Source of the DNA: RGIG4097 sp964599875
GTDB lineage: Bacteria > Bacillota > Clostridia > Christensenellales > CAG-917
Direction: 5' to 3'
Length of the DNA: 64,000 nt
Assembly (NCBI GenBank): GCA_964599875.1
Contig: CAZRHE010000006.1
Span: 21,386 to 85,385, forward strand
Shown here: piece after piece, positions 17,404 through 27,300 of the stretch
Layout: every line of letters begins with the position of its first letter
How positions within the stretch are numbered: position 1 is the first letter of the stretch
Position numbers and translations under genes: made by a program
The notes under the pieces: model-generated
Databases searched by the model: none
What the model saw: the letters and a program-made list of their open reading frames with translations, nothing else
Told to the model about the DNA's origin: nothing

Positions 17404-18507
17404 GTGAAAGTTACGGCTATTATCGCAGAATACAATCCGTTCCACAACGGACATCTAAAACAAATCCGCAAGGCAAAAAGAGAAACGGGTGCGGATATCC
17501 TCGCAGTCGTCATGAGCGGCAGTTTTACCGAGCGCGGAGATATCTGCGTCGCGAACAAATATACTCGCGCAAACTGGGCGATTCAGGCGGGCGCGGACGT
17601 CGTTATAGAACTTCCCACCGTCTATTCCTTGTCAACCGCTAAAACCTTTGCCGAAGGCGCACTCAAAACCCTCTCTATGTTCGGTGAATTTACCCTTTGT
17701 TTCGGCACCGAAACCGAAGAATTGAACGATTTAAGCATGGTTGCGGAGTTTATGGCGTCCGAATCAAACGATATGTCCAAAATGCTGAAAGGCTTTTTGT
17801 CGGAGGGCTACTCCGTCGCTAAATCGCGCACAATGGCTCTCGGCGAAATCCGTCCGGATATTGCCAATATGCTCCAAACTCCCAACAACATTCTTGCCGT
17901 CGAGTATATTAAAGCAAGCGCAAAATACGGCGACCTCGTTCATCACCACAATATTCCGAGAATCCCCGACAACGATAGGACTATTGCGTCCTCCACGAAA
18001 ATCAGAAATCGTCTTTACGGCGGAGAGGACTTCTCTCGCCTCGTCCCCGAATTCGTCAAGCCCGATGAGATGAACGTAAATCCCACCACCTATCAAACCA
18101 TATCGACGTACGCGCTGAAATCCAAAACCACTGACGAACTTGCAGAAATCACGAATATCTCCGAAGGTATGGAAAATCGCATTTCAAAATCCGATTTTAA
18201 CACTTTCGAGGAGTTTTTGGAACTTACGACGAGAAGATACACCCGCTCCACCATTAAGCGCATTGCAGCGTGCACTGCGGTCGGCGTCACGAAAAGCCTA
18301 CTCGAACTTGCTCAAACCGAAAAGCCCTATACGACAGTGCTTGCGATAAAAGACAGCAAACGCAAAAAGATTCTTCCCTTGCTTTCCCAAGCGGACGGAT
18401 ATTTCTACTATAAACCGAGCGACTGTCCCAAAGACTCCCCTGTTAGACCGCTTATCGACCTCGACTTGAAAGCGGCGAAAATTTTGACGCTTTGCACGAA
18501 AGGCTAA
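17404..18507 (+). CDS. tmcAL: tRNA(Met) cytidine acetate ligase TmcAL
   Basis: 367 residues with a GTG start. The nucleotidyltransferase signature AIIAEYNPFHNGHLKQI (HxGH-type HNGH), SGSFTERGD and ELPTVYSLSTA identify the YlbM/TmcAL family. The enzyme uses acetate and ATP to form N4-acetylcytidine at the tRNA(Met) wobble position. It is divergent from pta-ackA, which make its substrate acetate. An AT-rich stretch around 17345-17365 contains TATAAT-like hexamers for both directions. Confidence 0.93.
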   Translation: MKVTAIIAEYNPFHNGHLKQIRKAKRETGADILAVVMSGSFTERGDICVANKYTRANWAIQAGADVVIELPTVYSLSTAKTFAEGALKTLSMFGEFTLCFGTETEELNDLSMVAEFMASESNDMSKMLKGFLSEGYSVAKSRTMALGEIRPDIANMLQTPNNILAVEYIKASAKYGDLVHHHNIPRIPDNDRTIASSTKIRNRLYGGEDFSRLVPEFVKPDEMNVNPTTYQTISTYALKSKTTDELAEITNISEGMENRISKSDFNTFEEFLELTTRRYTRSTIKRIAACTAVGVTKSLLELAQTEKPYTTVLAIKDSKRKKILPLLSQADGYFYYKPSDCPKDSPVRPLIDLDLKAAKILTLCTKG

Positions 18508-18557
18508 TTGAATATCTAAACGGATAAAATCAATTTTTGCAAAATTAAAATCGCACG

Positions 18558-18593
18558 CGCCGCATTATCTTAACGAATGCGGCGTATTTTTTA
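18558..18593 (+). terminator. Terminator hairpin directly in front of ylbJ
   Basis: A 9-bp stem CGCCGCATT/AATGCGGCG is followed by TATTTTTTAT. It ends tmcAL, but the T-run stops only a few bases before the GTG of ylbJ. Confidence 0.8.
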
Positions 18594-18595
18594 TC

Positions 18596-19507
18596 GTGAA
18601 GAAAATCGGACTGACGATATCCCTATTGATATTTATGTCGCTAATACTTATCAAACCCGACTATTTCGTGCGCTCCGCGGCGGAGGGACTGTCGCTGTTT
18701 GCCTCTACCGTTTTACCCGCGATTTTCCCCTTTTTCTTTTGTTCGTTACTGCTTTCAAAATGCGGCGGCGTTTTCGCAATATCCGAAGTTTTCGGAAAAC
18801 CCGTCAAAAAACTTTTTAACGCACCGGAAATTTCCGCGTTTCCTTTGTTTATATCACTATTAAGCGGATATCCGTCGGGTGCGTCCACTCTCAAAAGCCT
18901 TTACGACGACGGATATGCGGACAAGAAAACAATCGAAAGTATGCTGTCGTTCACTTCTACCTCCGGACCGCTATTTATATTAGGAACGGTCGGCGCGGCG
19001 ATTTACGACGATTACTTAATCGGCGTCGTTATTTTGATTTCGCACTATATAGCGACTTTTCTCAACGGATTACTATGGCGAAAAAAGTCGAATTATAATC
19101 AAAATAATAAGCAAATTTTAACCATAAACGTTGACAACGCGGTGAGCGAATCCATTTCGTCGTCTACTCTTGCGATGTTGTCCGTCGGCGGATATATAGT
19201 CGTGTGCAATATGATTATAGACGCGCTCGCGCTAATCCCTATAGACTTTCCGCCCGTATTGTCCGCGATTATTTACGGTGGCATAGAAATAACGAGAGGT
19301 ACGATTTTTGCAAAGGAAATAACCTATCTTCCCCTGTCCGTAGCGACTGCAAGTGCGATATGCACTTTAGGCGGACTGTCCGTCACGTTGCAATCATACG
19401 GCTTTTTGTCCGCGTGCGGAATAAAATTGAAAGACTATTTGTTGCGTAAAATCACTCAAACAATCTTCGCTTTTTTGATTTCATTAATTTTTTCTTTATT
19501 TTTTTGA
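18596..19507 (+). CDS. ylbJ: Sporulation integral membrane protein YlbJ
   Basis: 303 residues with about eight hydrophobic segments. Conserved blocks include LPAIFPFFFCSLLL, LLSGYPSGA and TSTSGPLFILGTVG, all typical of the nucleoside-recognition (Gate)-domain YlbJ family. YlbJ is needed for normal spore formation in Bacillus and is expressed in the mother cell. The GTG start lacks an SD and sits right behind a terminator hairpin. An internal ATG at 18632 is the alternative, also without an SD. Confidence 0.88.
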   Translation: MKKIGLTISLLIFMSLILIKPDYFVRSAAEGLSLFASTVLPAIFPFFFCSLLLSKCGGVFAISEVFGKPVKKLFNAPEISAFPLFISLLSGYPSGASTLKSLYDDGYADKKTIESMLSFTSTSGPLFILGTVGAAIYDDYLIGVVILISHYIATFLNGLLWRKKSNYNQNNKQILTINVDNAVSESISSSTLAMLSVGGYIVVCNMIIDALALIPIDFPPVLSAIIYGGIEITRGTIFAKEITYLPLSVATASAICTLGGLSVTLQSYGFLSACGIKLKDYLLRKITQTIFAFLISLIFSLFF

Positions 19508-19593
19508 CATAAAACGTTGACTTTACACAATTTTACCATATATGCTATTGGCAAAACGTTTTTTAATATTTTTTTCGGAGGTTTCATTTAATT

Positions 19594-20097
19594 ATGAACA
19601 AATCCTGGAGCAACACTGCGCTTGTTGCTTATTCTCGTATGCCAAAAATTGTTAAAAACATTGACAATTCGGTTAAAACGCGGGTTAACTCCGCTTTTCA
19701 AGGGGTACATTTGAAAAACGGCGTAACAAACGAAAAATTAATTAACGAAATTATTAAATTAAACGACGAAAAACGCAAAGCGTGCAACCTCGTTTTTATC
19801 GTTGAAAGCGGACTAAACCGCCTCCCCGAGCACGAAAAGTTGGTTTTGACCGAAAGACTGTGGAGGGGAAAGACTTTCAAGACAATCGCCGAAGAAACGA
19901 ATAAGCCGATAAGGACGCTGTTTAGATGGTTTTCATCGGGAGAAAAACGATTTTCCGCCGCGCTTGCGACTCTCGGTTACGGAGAGTGTTGGTTTGAAAA
20001 AGAGTATTCGGATTGTCCGTTGCTCGTCGGAATTAAGAAAAGACTTGACGAAGAAAAATATCACGTAGAATTGTCGAAAGAAAACGATTGCGAATAA
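19594..20097 (+). CDS. Small HTH protein with sigma-70 region 4-like domain
   Basis: 167 residues of unknown function. Residues about 70-125 (LPEHEKLVLTERLWRGKTFKTIAEETNKPIR, interrupted here) resemble a sigma-70 region 4 or ArpU/phage-type HTH: a Leu-rich first helix, then KTFKTIAEE and a recognition helix TLFRWFSSGEKRF. The Lys/Asn-rich N-terminus carries no obvious region 2, so it is not a complete sigma factor. GGAGG lies 12 nt before the ATG, and a TTGACT element is upstream near 19516. It is a single gene with no clear partner. Confidence 0.6.
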   Translation: MNKSWSNTALVAYSRMPKIVKNIDNSVKTRVNSAFQGVHLKNGVTNEKLINEIIKLNDEKRKACNLVFIVESGLNRLPEHEKLVLTERLWRGKTFKTIAEETNKPIRTLFRWFSSGEKRFSAALATLGYGECWFEKEYSDCPLLVGIKKRLDEEKYHVELSKENDCE

Positions 20098-20218
20098 TTA
20101 AAAATCAAAAACAAAGAACGGAATATGCAGTTAGAATAACGGTTTTTGCATACTACAAAATCGTTTATACGCGAAAAATTCGACTTAAATTGCAAAATTC
20201 GACGATTATTCCTCATGA

Positions 20219-20245
20219 AAAAAGGATGCAAAACGCATCCTTTTT
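20219..20245. terminator. Bidirectional terminator between convergent genes
   Basis: A GGATGC/GCATCC stem with a 5-nt loop is flanked by AAAAA and TTTTT, serving both the HTH gene (plus) and the TIM-barrel gene (minus). The 20098-20218 stretch before it shows no gene. Confidence 0.8.
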
Positions 20246-20265
20246 CGCGATACAATTTTTAATTG

Positions 20266-21054
20266 TCAAAATCTCTTCATATAATTTACGTAATGCGCGA
20301 ACACTATTCCCGCGTCTTCGAGTTCTTTATTCCAACGCTTGACCCATTCGAAAGTGCAATAGCCGTCGTAGCCGTTATCTTTGAGTGCTGTCACCGCATC
20401 TTTCAAAGGAACGTTTCCGCAACCCATCATTTTGTATGCGACCGTCCCTTTTTCGATTACACTGTCTTTAAGGTGCACGTATTTGATTTTGCCGCCGAGA
20501 TTTTTAACCGTCGTATCCACGCTTTCGTCATTATAGCGGAAAGGATGGTGCACGTCCCACAACGCTCCACCGCCTTCCCCTGCCTCGTCGAGAAAACGAG
20601 CAAGCAGTGCGGTATCCACGAAAAGTCCGTTGGTTTCTATGAGCGGAGTGACGTTTTTATCTTTTGCATAACTTAAAATTTCACGATAACGTTTCAAACA
20701 AAGGTCGTAGTCGCCGCCGCTCGGATAAGGTTTATCCGTCGACATAACGCGGATAAAAGGCACGCCGAGTTTATTTGCAAGGTCGATATACGCCTTCCCT
20801 TCTTCGACTGCATCCTCGTCGTTGTGGTCGGCAAGTGACGCACCCGACGTCAGCATAGGAATTTCGATACCCGTTTCGTCGAGAAGTTTAGCGGTTTTGT
20901 CGAGGTCTTCGTTAAATTCGCGCATTTTAGTTGCGTTGATTTCCCCTCTGATGCCGCGGATTTCTATGCCTTGATAGCCTAAATCCTTTGCAGTCGTAAT
21001 GATTTCGCCGATTTTCCAATCGGGGCAACCGATAGTCGAAAAGCACAGTTTCAT
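20266..21054 (-). CDS. Sugar phosphate isomerase/epimerase (xylose isomerase-like TIM barrel)
   Basis: 262 residues. The fold follows AP_endonuc_2 family spacing: LGYQGIEIRG (strand 2), IPMLTSGASL, PFIRVM, VTPLIETNG (Glu metal ligand), WDVHHPFRY (Asp/His ligands), KYVHLKD and CTFEWVKRW (final Glu ligand). Such proteins isomerise or epimerise sugars or inositol derivatives with a divalent metal. The substrate cannot be read from the sequence. It is 10 nt downstream of the acyl-CoA synthetase, a possible cotranscript without an obvious shared pathway. Confidence 0.8.
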   Translation of the reverse strand: MKLCFSTIGCPDWKIGEIITTAKDLGYQGIEIRGIRGEINATKMREFNEDLDKTAKLLDETGIEIPMLTSGASLADHNDEDAVEEGKAYIDLANKLGVPFIRVMSTDKPYPSGGDYDLCLKRYREILSYAKDKNVTPLIETNGLFVDTALLARFLDEAGEGGGALWDVHHPFRYNDESVDTTVKNLGGKIKYVHLKDSVIEKGTVAYKMMGCGNVPLKDAVTALKDNGYDGYCTFEWVKRWNKELEDAGIVFAHYVNYMKRF

Positions 21055-21064
21055 ATATTCCCCC

Positions 21065-22726
21065 TTATGCGGTTTCGACGGAAGCGTCTTCTTGTAATTT
21101 AAGAATATCTATCGCTTCCTCGCGCAATTTATATTTTTGGATTTTGCCTGCGGCGTTCATGGGGAATTCCGTCATGAAACGCACGTATTTAGGCACTTTA
21201 TGACGCGCCATATTCGCTTTGACAAGTTCTTTGACCTCGTCTTCGGTCATAGTTTCGCCCGGCTTCAAGATGATACACGCCATGATTTCTTCGCCGTATT
21301 GTTTGCTGGGCACGCCGACTACTTGCACGTCGCGTATTTTGTCGCAAGTGTACAAAAATTCCTCGAGTTCCTTGGGATAAATATTTTCACCGCCGCGGAT
21401 AATCATATCTTTGATTCTTCCGACGACTTTGTAATATCCCTCTTCGTCGACGGTGCAAAGGTCGCCCGTATGGAGCCATCCGTCAGAGTCGATTGCTTGT
21501 TTGGTGGCTTCGGGCATTTTGTAGTAACCTTTCATTATATTATATCCGCGCGCGACGAATTCACCCGGTTGTCCGACGGGCATTTCGGCACCCGTTTCGG
21601 GATCTACGATTTTGCACTCGACGCCGGGGAACGCTCTACCTACCGTGGAAACGCGTTTTTCTATGCTGTCCGTCGTCGTGGTCATAGTGCACCCGGGAGA
21701 CGCCTCTGTCTGTCCGAAAACTATGACGATGTCTTTCATGTTCATCTTATCGACGACCTTCTTCATGACCTCTATAGGACACGGAGAGCCCGCCATAATG
21801 CCCGTGCGCAAGGACGAAAAATCGAATTGATCGAAAGTCGCGTGTTCGAGCATTGCGATAAACATGGTAGGCACGCCGTGCACCGCCGTGCATTTCTCCG
21901 TCGAAATCGCTTTCATGACCGTCACGGGAGAATACGCCTCGACGGGAACGAGAGTGGTTGCGTGCGTTATGCACGCCATAGTCGCGAGCACAAGCCCGAA
22001 ACAATGGAACAAAGGCACGCAAATGCAGAGTTTGTCATTTGGTGTGAACGCCATTCCGTCCCCTATGGTTTTCCCGTTGTTGATTATGTTTTTATGCGTA
22101 AGCATAACGCCTTTTGGGAAACCCGTCGTGCCCGACGTGTATTGCATATTGATGACGTCGTCGGGTTCGAGAGTTGCGGTTCTTGCCGCAAATTCCTCGT
22201 CCGAAACGCTTTCGGACAAGCGGAACAACTCCTTGAAATTCATCATTCCTTGCGGAGTGCCTTCCCCCGCAAACACTATTCTTTCGAGGAACGGCAAGTG
22301 TTTTTCGTTCACTTTTCCGCCTTCCGAATTTTTGAGCGCTGGGATGAGATTATCCACTATATCCACGTAATTGGCGTCTTTGAATCCGCCCATCATCACG
22401 AGCACTTTCGTGTCGGACTGCGTGAGCAGATATTCAAGTTCGAAAACTTTGTAATTGGTGTTGACGGTGACCAAAATAGCACCGCACTTCGCCGCACCGA
22501 AAAGGGTCAACAACCATTCGGGGATATTGGTTGCCCAAATCGCGACCTTATCCCCTTTCTTGACACCGAGTGCCATCAGCCCTTTTGCGACCTTATCGGT
22601 TTCTTCGTCAAATTCACGCCACGTGCGCGCGTAGTCGCGCGTGGTGTATTTTATTGCTTGGGCGTCGGGATAATCTTTAGCGAGTCCCTTAATAATTTCG
22701 CCCAACGTTTTGTTAATCATTTCCAT
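21065..22726 (-). CDS. Long/medium-chain fatty acyl-CoA synthetase (AMP-binding family)
   Basis: 553 residues. The adenylate-forming P-loop is YTSGTTGFPKGVMLTHKN. Further motifs are FGQTEASPG, GWLHTGDL, VVGRIKDMIIRGGENIYP and the C-terminal catalytic Lys in GKIQKYKLRE. It activates a carboxylic acid to acyl-AMP and then acyl-CoA. The overall pattern is closest to the FadD/AlkK-like class rather than acetyl-CoA synthetase. It lies directly downstream of the pseudouridine synthase gene (3 nt). Confidence 0.88.
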   Translation of the reverse strand: MEMINKTLGEIIKGLAKDYPDAQAIKYTTRDYARTWREFDEETDKVAKGLMALGVKKGDKVAIWATNIPEWLLTLFGAAKCGAILVTVNTNYKVFELEYLLTQSDTKVLVMMGGFKDANYVDIVDNLIPALKNSEGGKVNEKHLPFLERIVFAGEGTPQGMMNFKELFRLSESVSDEEFAARTATLEPDDVINMQYTSGTTGFPKGVMLTHKNIINNGKTIGDGMAFTPNDKLCICVPLFHCFGLVLATMACITHATTLVPVEAYSPVTVMKAISTEKCTAVHGVPTMFIAMLEHATFDQFDFSSLRTGIMAGSPCPIEVMKKVVDKMNMKDIVIVFGQTEASPGCTMTTTTDSIEKRVSTVGRAFPGVECKIVDPETGAEMPVGQPGEFVARGYNIMKGYYKMPEATKQAIDSDGWLHTGDLCTVDEEGYYKVVGRIKDMIIRGGENIYPKELEEFLYTCDKIRDVQVVGVPSKQYGEEIMACIILKPGETMTEDEVKELVKANMARHKVPKYVRFMTEFPMNAAGKIQKYKLREEAIDILKLQEDASVETA

Positions 22727-22729
22727 ATT

Positions 22730-23443
22730 CTAACTGTTTCTAATCGTAATACTCAAGTATTTGTCCATATCAAAAGCGGTCCACGCACCCTCTTCGGGAG
22801 GATAGACTCTAAACATCATTTGTTTGCCACCGACGGGATGCGTGAATCTTAATTCCGCAGCCCACAGGCATAGAGGGAGTTTGAGTCTTTCACCGTTGCC
22901 GTATCTTACGTCGCCTAAAATAGGATTGCCGATAGAAGCCATTTGTACTCTGATTTGATGACCTCTTCCCGTCACGAGATTGACGGATACGAGGCTTAAA
23001 TTGTTTTTTGATTCGAGGACTTTGTAGTCGAGTTCTGCATACTTCGCACCTTCGGTCAGTTGCGGAACTACCTTGACGGTGTTGGTATCTTGGAACTTTT
23101 TGAGATAGCACGTGAGTTTTTCACTTCTTTCCCTCGGAGTGCCCTCGACTATTGCGAGATATCTCTTCTCTACGTCGCCGTTTCTTATCGCTTCGCTGAG
23201 CCTTGCCGCCGCTTTAGAGGTTTTTGCAAACACCATAACTCCGCCCGTAGGTCTATCCAGTCTATGCACGAGTCCGAGATAAGCGTCGCCGGGTTTGTTG
23301 TACGTTTCCACGAGATATTGCTTCAAAAGCGTAAGCATATCGGGGTCCCCGCTTTCATCCGCTTGCACGGGTACGTTAGCCGGTTTGACGACGACTAAAA
23401 GATGATTGTCTTCAAAAAGTATTTCGATGTCTTTGTAAGTCAT
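22730..23443 (-). CDS. RluA/RluD-family pseudouridine synthase
   Basis: 237 residues from the ATG at 23443 (AGAGG SD). The catalytic motif is GLVHRLDRPTGGVMVFAKTSKAA (the Asp of HRLD). VTGRGHQIRVQMASIG and NPILGDVRYG are the other family blocks. There is no N-terminal S4 domain, so it is a short RluA-type enzyme. It isomerises uridines in 23S rRNA or tRNA; the exact site is unknown. The start overlaps the upstream methyltransferase region by about 10 nt spacing, so the two RNA-modification genes are linked. Confidence 0.92.
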   Translation of the reverse strand: MTYKDIEILFEDNHLLVVVKPANVPVQADESGDPDMLTLLKQYLVETYNKPGDAYLGLVHRLDRPTGGVMVFAKTSKAAARLSEAIRNGDVEKRYLAIVEGTPRERSEKLTCYLKKFQDTNTVKVVPQLTEGAKYAELDYKVLESKNNLSLVSVNLVTGRGHQIRVQMASIGNPILGDVRYGNGERLKLPLCLWAAELRFTHPVGGKQMMFRVYPPEEGAWTAFDMDKYLSITIRNS

Positions 23444-23453
23444 TTTGTCCTCT

Positions 23454-24314
23454 CTATCGTTTGAAGGTGGCAAATGCCGTGCAACCTTGAGGAAGGACGA
23501 GCCCTTCCGAAGTCGCTATGCCGATTTCGTCGGCGGTTATATCCGCGTCTGCGGGAAGTGTGAGTTTCAATATATTCGCCATAACGGTGGGCTGGAGCCC
23601 CGTCGTGTAACTGTTCAAACAAACGAACAACGGATTATCGGAAAGAAGATCTGCGACGAGTTCGCAAAGTTCGCTTATACCCTCTTCGATTTTCCATTTT
23701 TCGCCGTTCGGTCCTCTGCCGAAACTGGGCGGGTCGAGAATGATTGCGTCGTAAGTGCGGCCGCGTTTTTTCTCTCTACTGCAAAACTTGAAACAGTCGT
23801 CTATGATATATCTCATGCCGCTGTTGTCCATTCCGCTGAGCCTGACGTTTTCGCCCGCACGCTCGACCATTGCTTTCGCGCCATCCACGTGACAGACCTT
23901 TGCACCCGCTTTAAGACAAGCGACGGACGCCGCTCCCGTATATCCGAAAAGGTTGAGCACGGAAATTTCTCTCCCAGCATTAGCGATAAGATTCATCATC
24001 CTATCCCAATTCACCGCTTGCTCGGGGAAAAGCCCCGTGTGTTTGAATCCCATAAGTTTCAACTTGAACTTCAAATCCCTCCAACCGAGAGTAAATTCGT
24101 CGTTGAAATTCGTCTTATAATGCCACGCACCGCCACCCGTTGCACTTCTTTCGTATATAGCGTCTATATTCGGATATGAGCGCAAAGGCTTTTTTGCGTG
24201 CCATATAACTTGCGGGTCGGGACGGAGCAAAGTCAAATTCCCCCAGCGTTCGAGTTTTTCTCCGTCGCCGGTTGCTATGACTTCGTATTCTTTCCAATCG
24301 GGTGCGAGCAACAT
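23454..24314 (-). CDS. Class I SAM-dependent methyltransferase, RlmI-like
   Basis: 286 residues. SAM-binding LNLFGYTGAASVACLKAGA (motif I) is followed by VCHVDGAKAMVERAGEN (motif II) and the catalytic-site LDPPSFGRGPNGEKW. The D-P-P-S-F-G-R motif is typical of 23S rRNA m5C methyltransferases of the RlmI/YccW group. The N-terminal PUA domain of full-length RlmI is absent, replaced by about 100 residues of a beta-rich segment. It starts 5 nt after ileS. Confidence 0.85.
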   Translation of the reverse strand: MLLAPDWKEYEVIATGDGEKLERWGNLTLLRPDPQVIWHAKKPLRSYPNIDAIYERSATGGGAWHYKTNFNDEFTLGWRDLKFKLKLMGFKHTGLFPEQAVNWDRMMNLIANAGREISVLNLFGYTGAASVACLKAGAKVCHVDGAKAMVERAGENVRLSGMDNSGMRYIIDDCFKFCSREKKRGRTYDAIILDPPSFGRGPNGEKWKIEEGISELCELVADLLSDNPLFVCLNSYTTGLQPTVMANILKLTLPADADITADEIGIATSEGLVLPQGCTAFATFKR

Positions 24315-24318
24315 AGTT

Positions 24319-27300
24319 TTATATGCGTTTTACCGAAACGGTAACCTTGTCGCCGTTGATATCCCAGTCCTTGACGTAACCGTCGATATCGCCGGAGATA
24401 GCGTCGCAGAGAACGTCGGTGAGAAAGTCTGCTTTTTCAAAGACGGCGAGCGCGACGCCTTCCGCTTTGTATCCGACGACGATATGGTCGGTGACTTCGA
24501 ATCCCGCCTCTTTACGCATGGTTTGAATCTTGGATACGATTTCTCTTTCCGCGCCCTCGAAAATGAGTTCGTCGTTGAGTTCGGTGTCGAGAACAACGGT
24601 GGTATTGCCGTCGCTTTCCGCGGAGAAACCTTCTTTATTTTGGACGGAGATGAGAACGTCTTCTTCGGTGAGTTCAATCATATTTCCGTCGATTTCGCGT
24701 CTGAAACGACCGCCGTTTTTGACCGCCGCGACGATTTCTCTTTCCGCCGTATTCAGCACTTCGCGAATCTTGCCGAGCAAGGAGCCGTATTTAGGGCCGA
24801 GGGTGCGAAGTTGAGGTTTGACGACGTAACTTACGTAATCCGCGCTACCGTCCGAAATCTCGACGTTCTTGACGTTGAGTTCGTCTTCGACGAGGGCTTT
24901 GAGTTCACTACTAAGTTCGGTCTTGCCGTTGTAGATAAGGCGTTTCAGCGGTTGACGATTCTTGAGATTTGCTTTATTTCTCGCCGCTCTGCCGAGTACG
25001 ACGACTTTGAGCACGTCGTCCATACCCTTTTCGAGTTTCTCGTCGATATAACTTTCGTCCGCAACGGGGAAGTCGCAAAGATGTACGCTGATAGGCGCGT
25101 TTTCATCGAAGTTTCTGACGAGATTTTGATAGATGTTTTCAGCCATAAACGGCACGAAAGGCGCGATGACTTTGGAGAGCGTGGACAACACCGTGTAAAG
25201 CGTGGTGTACGCCGCCTCTTTACTCGGCGTCATAAGGCTGCCCCAGAAACGCTCGCGGCATCTACGGACGTACCAGTTGGAAAGGTTGTCGGTGAATTCC
25301 GCGATTTTTCTCGAAGTTTCGGTAATCTTATACTGGTCGAGTCCCTCGTCCACGAATTTGATAAGGCTGTTGAGTTCGGACAAAATCCACTTATCCATAA
25401 CCATAAGTTTTTGGTCTTCGAGTTTATGCTCGACGGGATTGAATTTGTCGATTTCGGCATACAGCACGTAGAATGCGTACGTATTCCAAAGCGTACCCAT
25501 AAACTTACGTTGAGATTCGCTAACGTTGTCACCCGAAAAACGGGAAGGAAGCCAAGGCGCGCTTGCGGTATAGAAATACCATCTCGTCGCGTCCGCACCT
25601 TGTTTGTCGAGAACGCTCCAAGGGTCTACGACGTTGCCTTTATGCTTGCTCATCTTGACGCCGTCTTTGTCGTTGACGAGTCCGAGGACGATACAATTTT
25701 TGAAAGGCGCCTTGTTGAAAAGCAAGGTGGATATTGCAAGCAAAGTATAGAACCAGCCTCTCGTTTGGTCGACTGCCTCGGAGATGAAGTCGGCGGGATA
25801 CTCTTCTTTGAAGAGGTCTTGATTTTCAAAGGGATAATGCCATTGCGCAAAGGGCATAGAACCGGAATCGAACCAGCAGTCGAGGACTTCGGGAGTGCGC
25901 TCGAACGTGCCGCCGCATTCACATTCCCACTTGACGTCGTCGATATAAGGACGGTGAAGTTCGATATCCTCTTTAAGTCCGCCGCAATTTCTGAGTTCTT
26001 CTCTACTGCCGACGACGTGGAGTTTACCGCACTTATTGCACACCCAGATAGGAAGCGGAGTGCCCCAATATCTTTCACGGGAAATACCCCAGTCCACTAC
26101 GTTTTCAAGGAAGTTGCCCATTCTGCCTTCGCCGATTGTGGGAGGCATCCAGTTGATGGATCGATTGTTTGCAAGGAGTTGGTCTTTGACAGCGGTCATT
26201 TGAATGAACCAACTCGAACGCGCGTAGTAAAGGAGCGGAGTGTCGCAACGCCAGCAGAAAGGATAACTGTGTTCGAAGAGTTCCTCTTTGAAAAGGTTTC
26301 CTTCTTCTTTAAGTTGACCGATGATGAGTTTGTCCGCGTCTTTGACGAACATACCCGCATAATCGGTGACTGCGTCTATGAATCTACCTCTTTCGTTGAC
26401 CATTTGCACGAAAGGCAAGTCGTAACGTTTGCCGACCTTGCTGTCGTCTTCGCCGAATGCGGGTGCGATATGGACGACGCCGGTGCCGTCGGTGAGAGTG
26501 ACGTAATCGTCGTTGGTGACGTAGTACGCTTTCTTCTTCGCGCCGGTTTCGTAGTCGAAAAGCGGTTCGTATTCTTGATATTCGTAATCCGAGCCTTTCT
26601 TCGTGGAAATCTTCTCGTAAGTGCCTTCTTCGAAAAGTCTACCGACAAGCGCGTCCGCCATAATGAAATTTTCGTTCCCGACTTTTATTTCAACGTAATC
26701 TTCGTTTGCATTCATACAAAGCGCGACGTTAGACGGCAAAGTCCAAGGAGTGGTCGTCCAAGCGAGGAAGTAGCGGTTGCTCTCCCCTTTCAAACGGAAT
26801 TTGACGAACACGGAAGTTTCCTTGACGTCCTTGTAGCCTTGCGCGACTTCGTGAGAAGAAAGCGCCGTTCCGCAACGAGGGCAATAAGGAACGATTTTGT
26901 AGCCTTTATAGATAAGCCCTTTGTCGTAAATTGTTTTGAGCGCCCACCAAACGGACTCGATATAATTGTCGTGATAGGTGACGTAGGGGTGTTTCATATC
27001 CGCCCAATAACCGATGCGGTCGGACATCTTTTCCCATTCGCTCGTATACTTCCAAACGGACTGTTTGCATTGTTTGATGAAAGGTTCGATACCGTATTTT
27101 TCGATATCTTGCTTTCCGTCCATTCCGAGGAGTTTTTCCACTTCGAGTTCGACGGGAAGACCGTGAGTATCCCAACCCGCTTTTCTGCGGACGTGATAAC
27201 CTTTCATCGTCTTATAACGAGGAATGATATCCTTCATAACGCGGGTAAGAATATGCCCGATATGAGGTTTGCCGTTTGCGGTCGGAGGTCCGTCGTAAAA

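Noticed and set aside
16290..17558. N-terminally extended pta starting at 17558
   Set aside because: The extra 89 residues have no similarity to Pta, run across AT-rich promoter DNA and overlap the divergent tmcAL start. The ATG at 17291 has a good SD.
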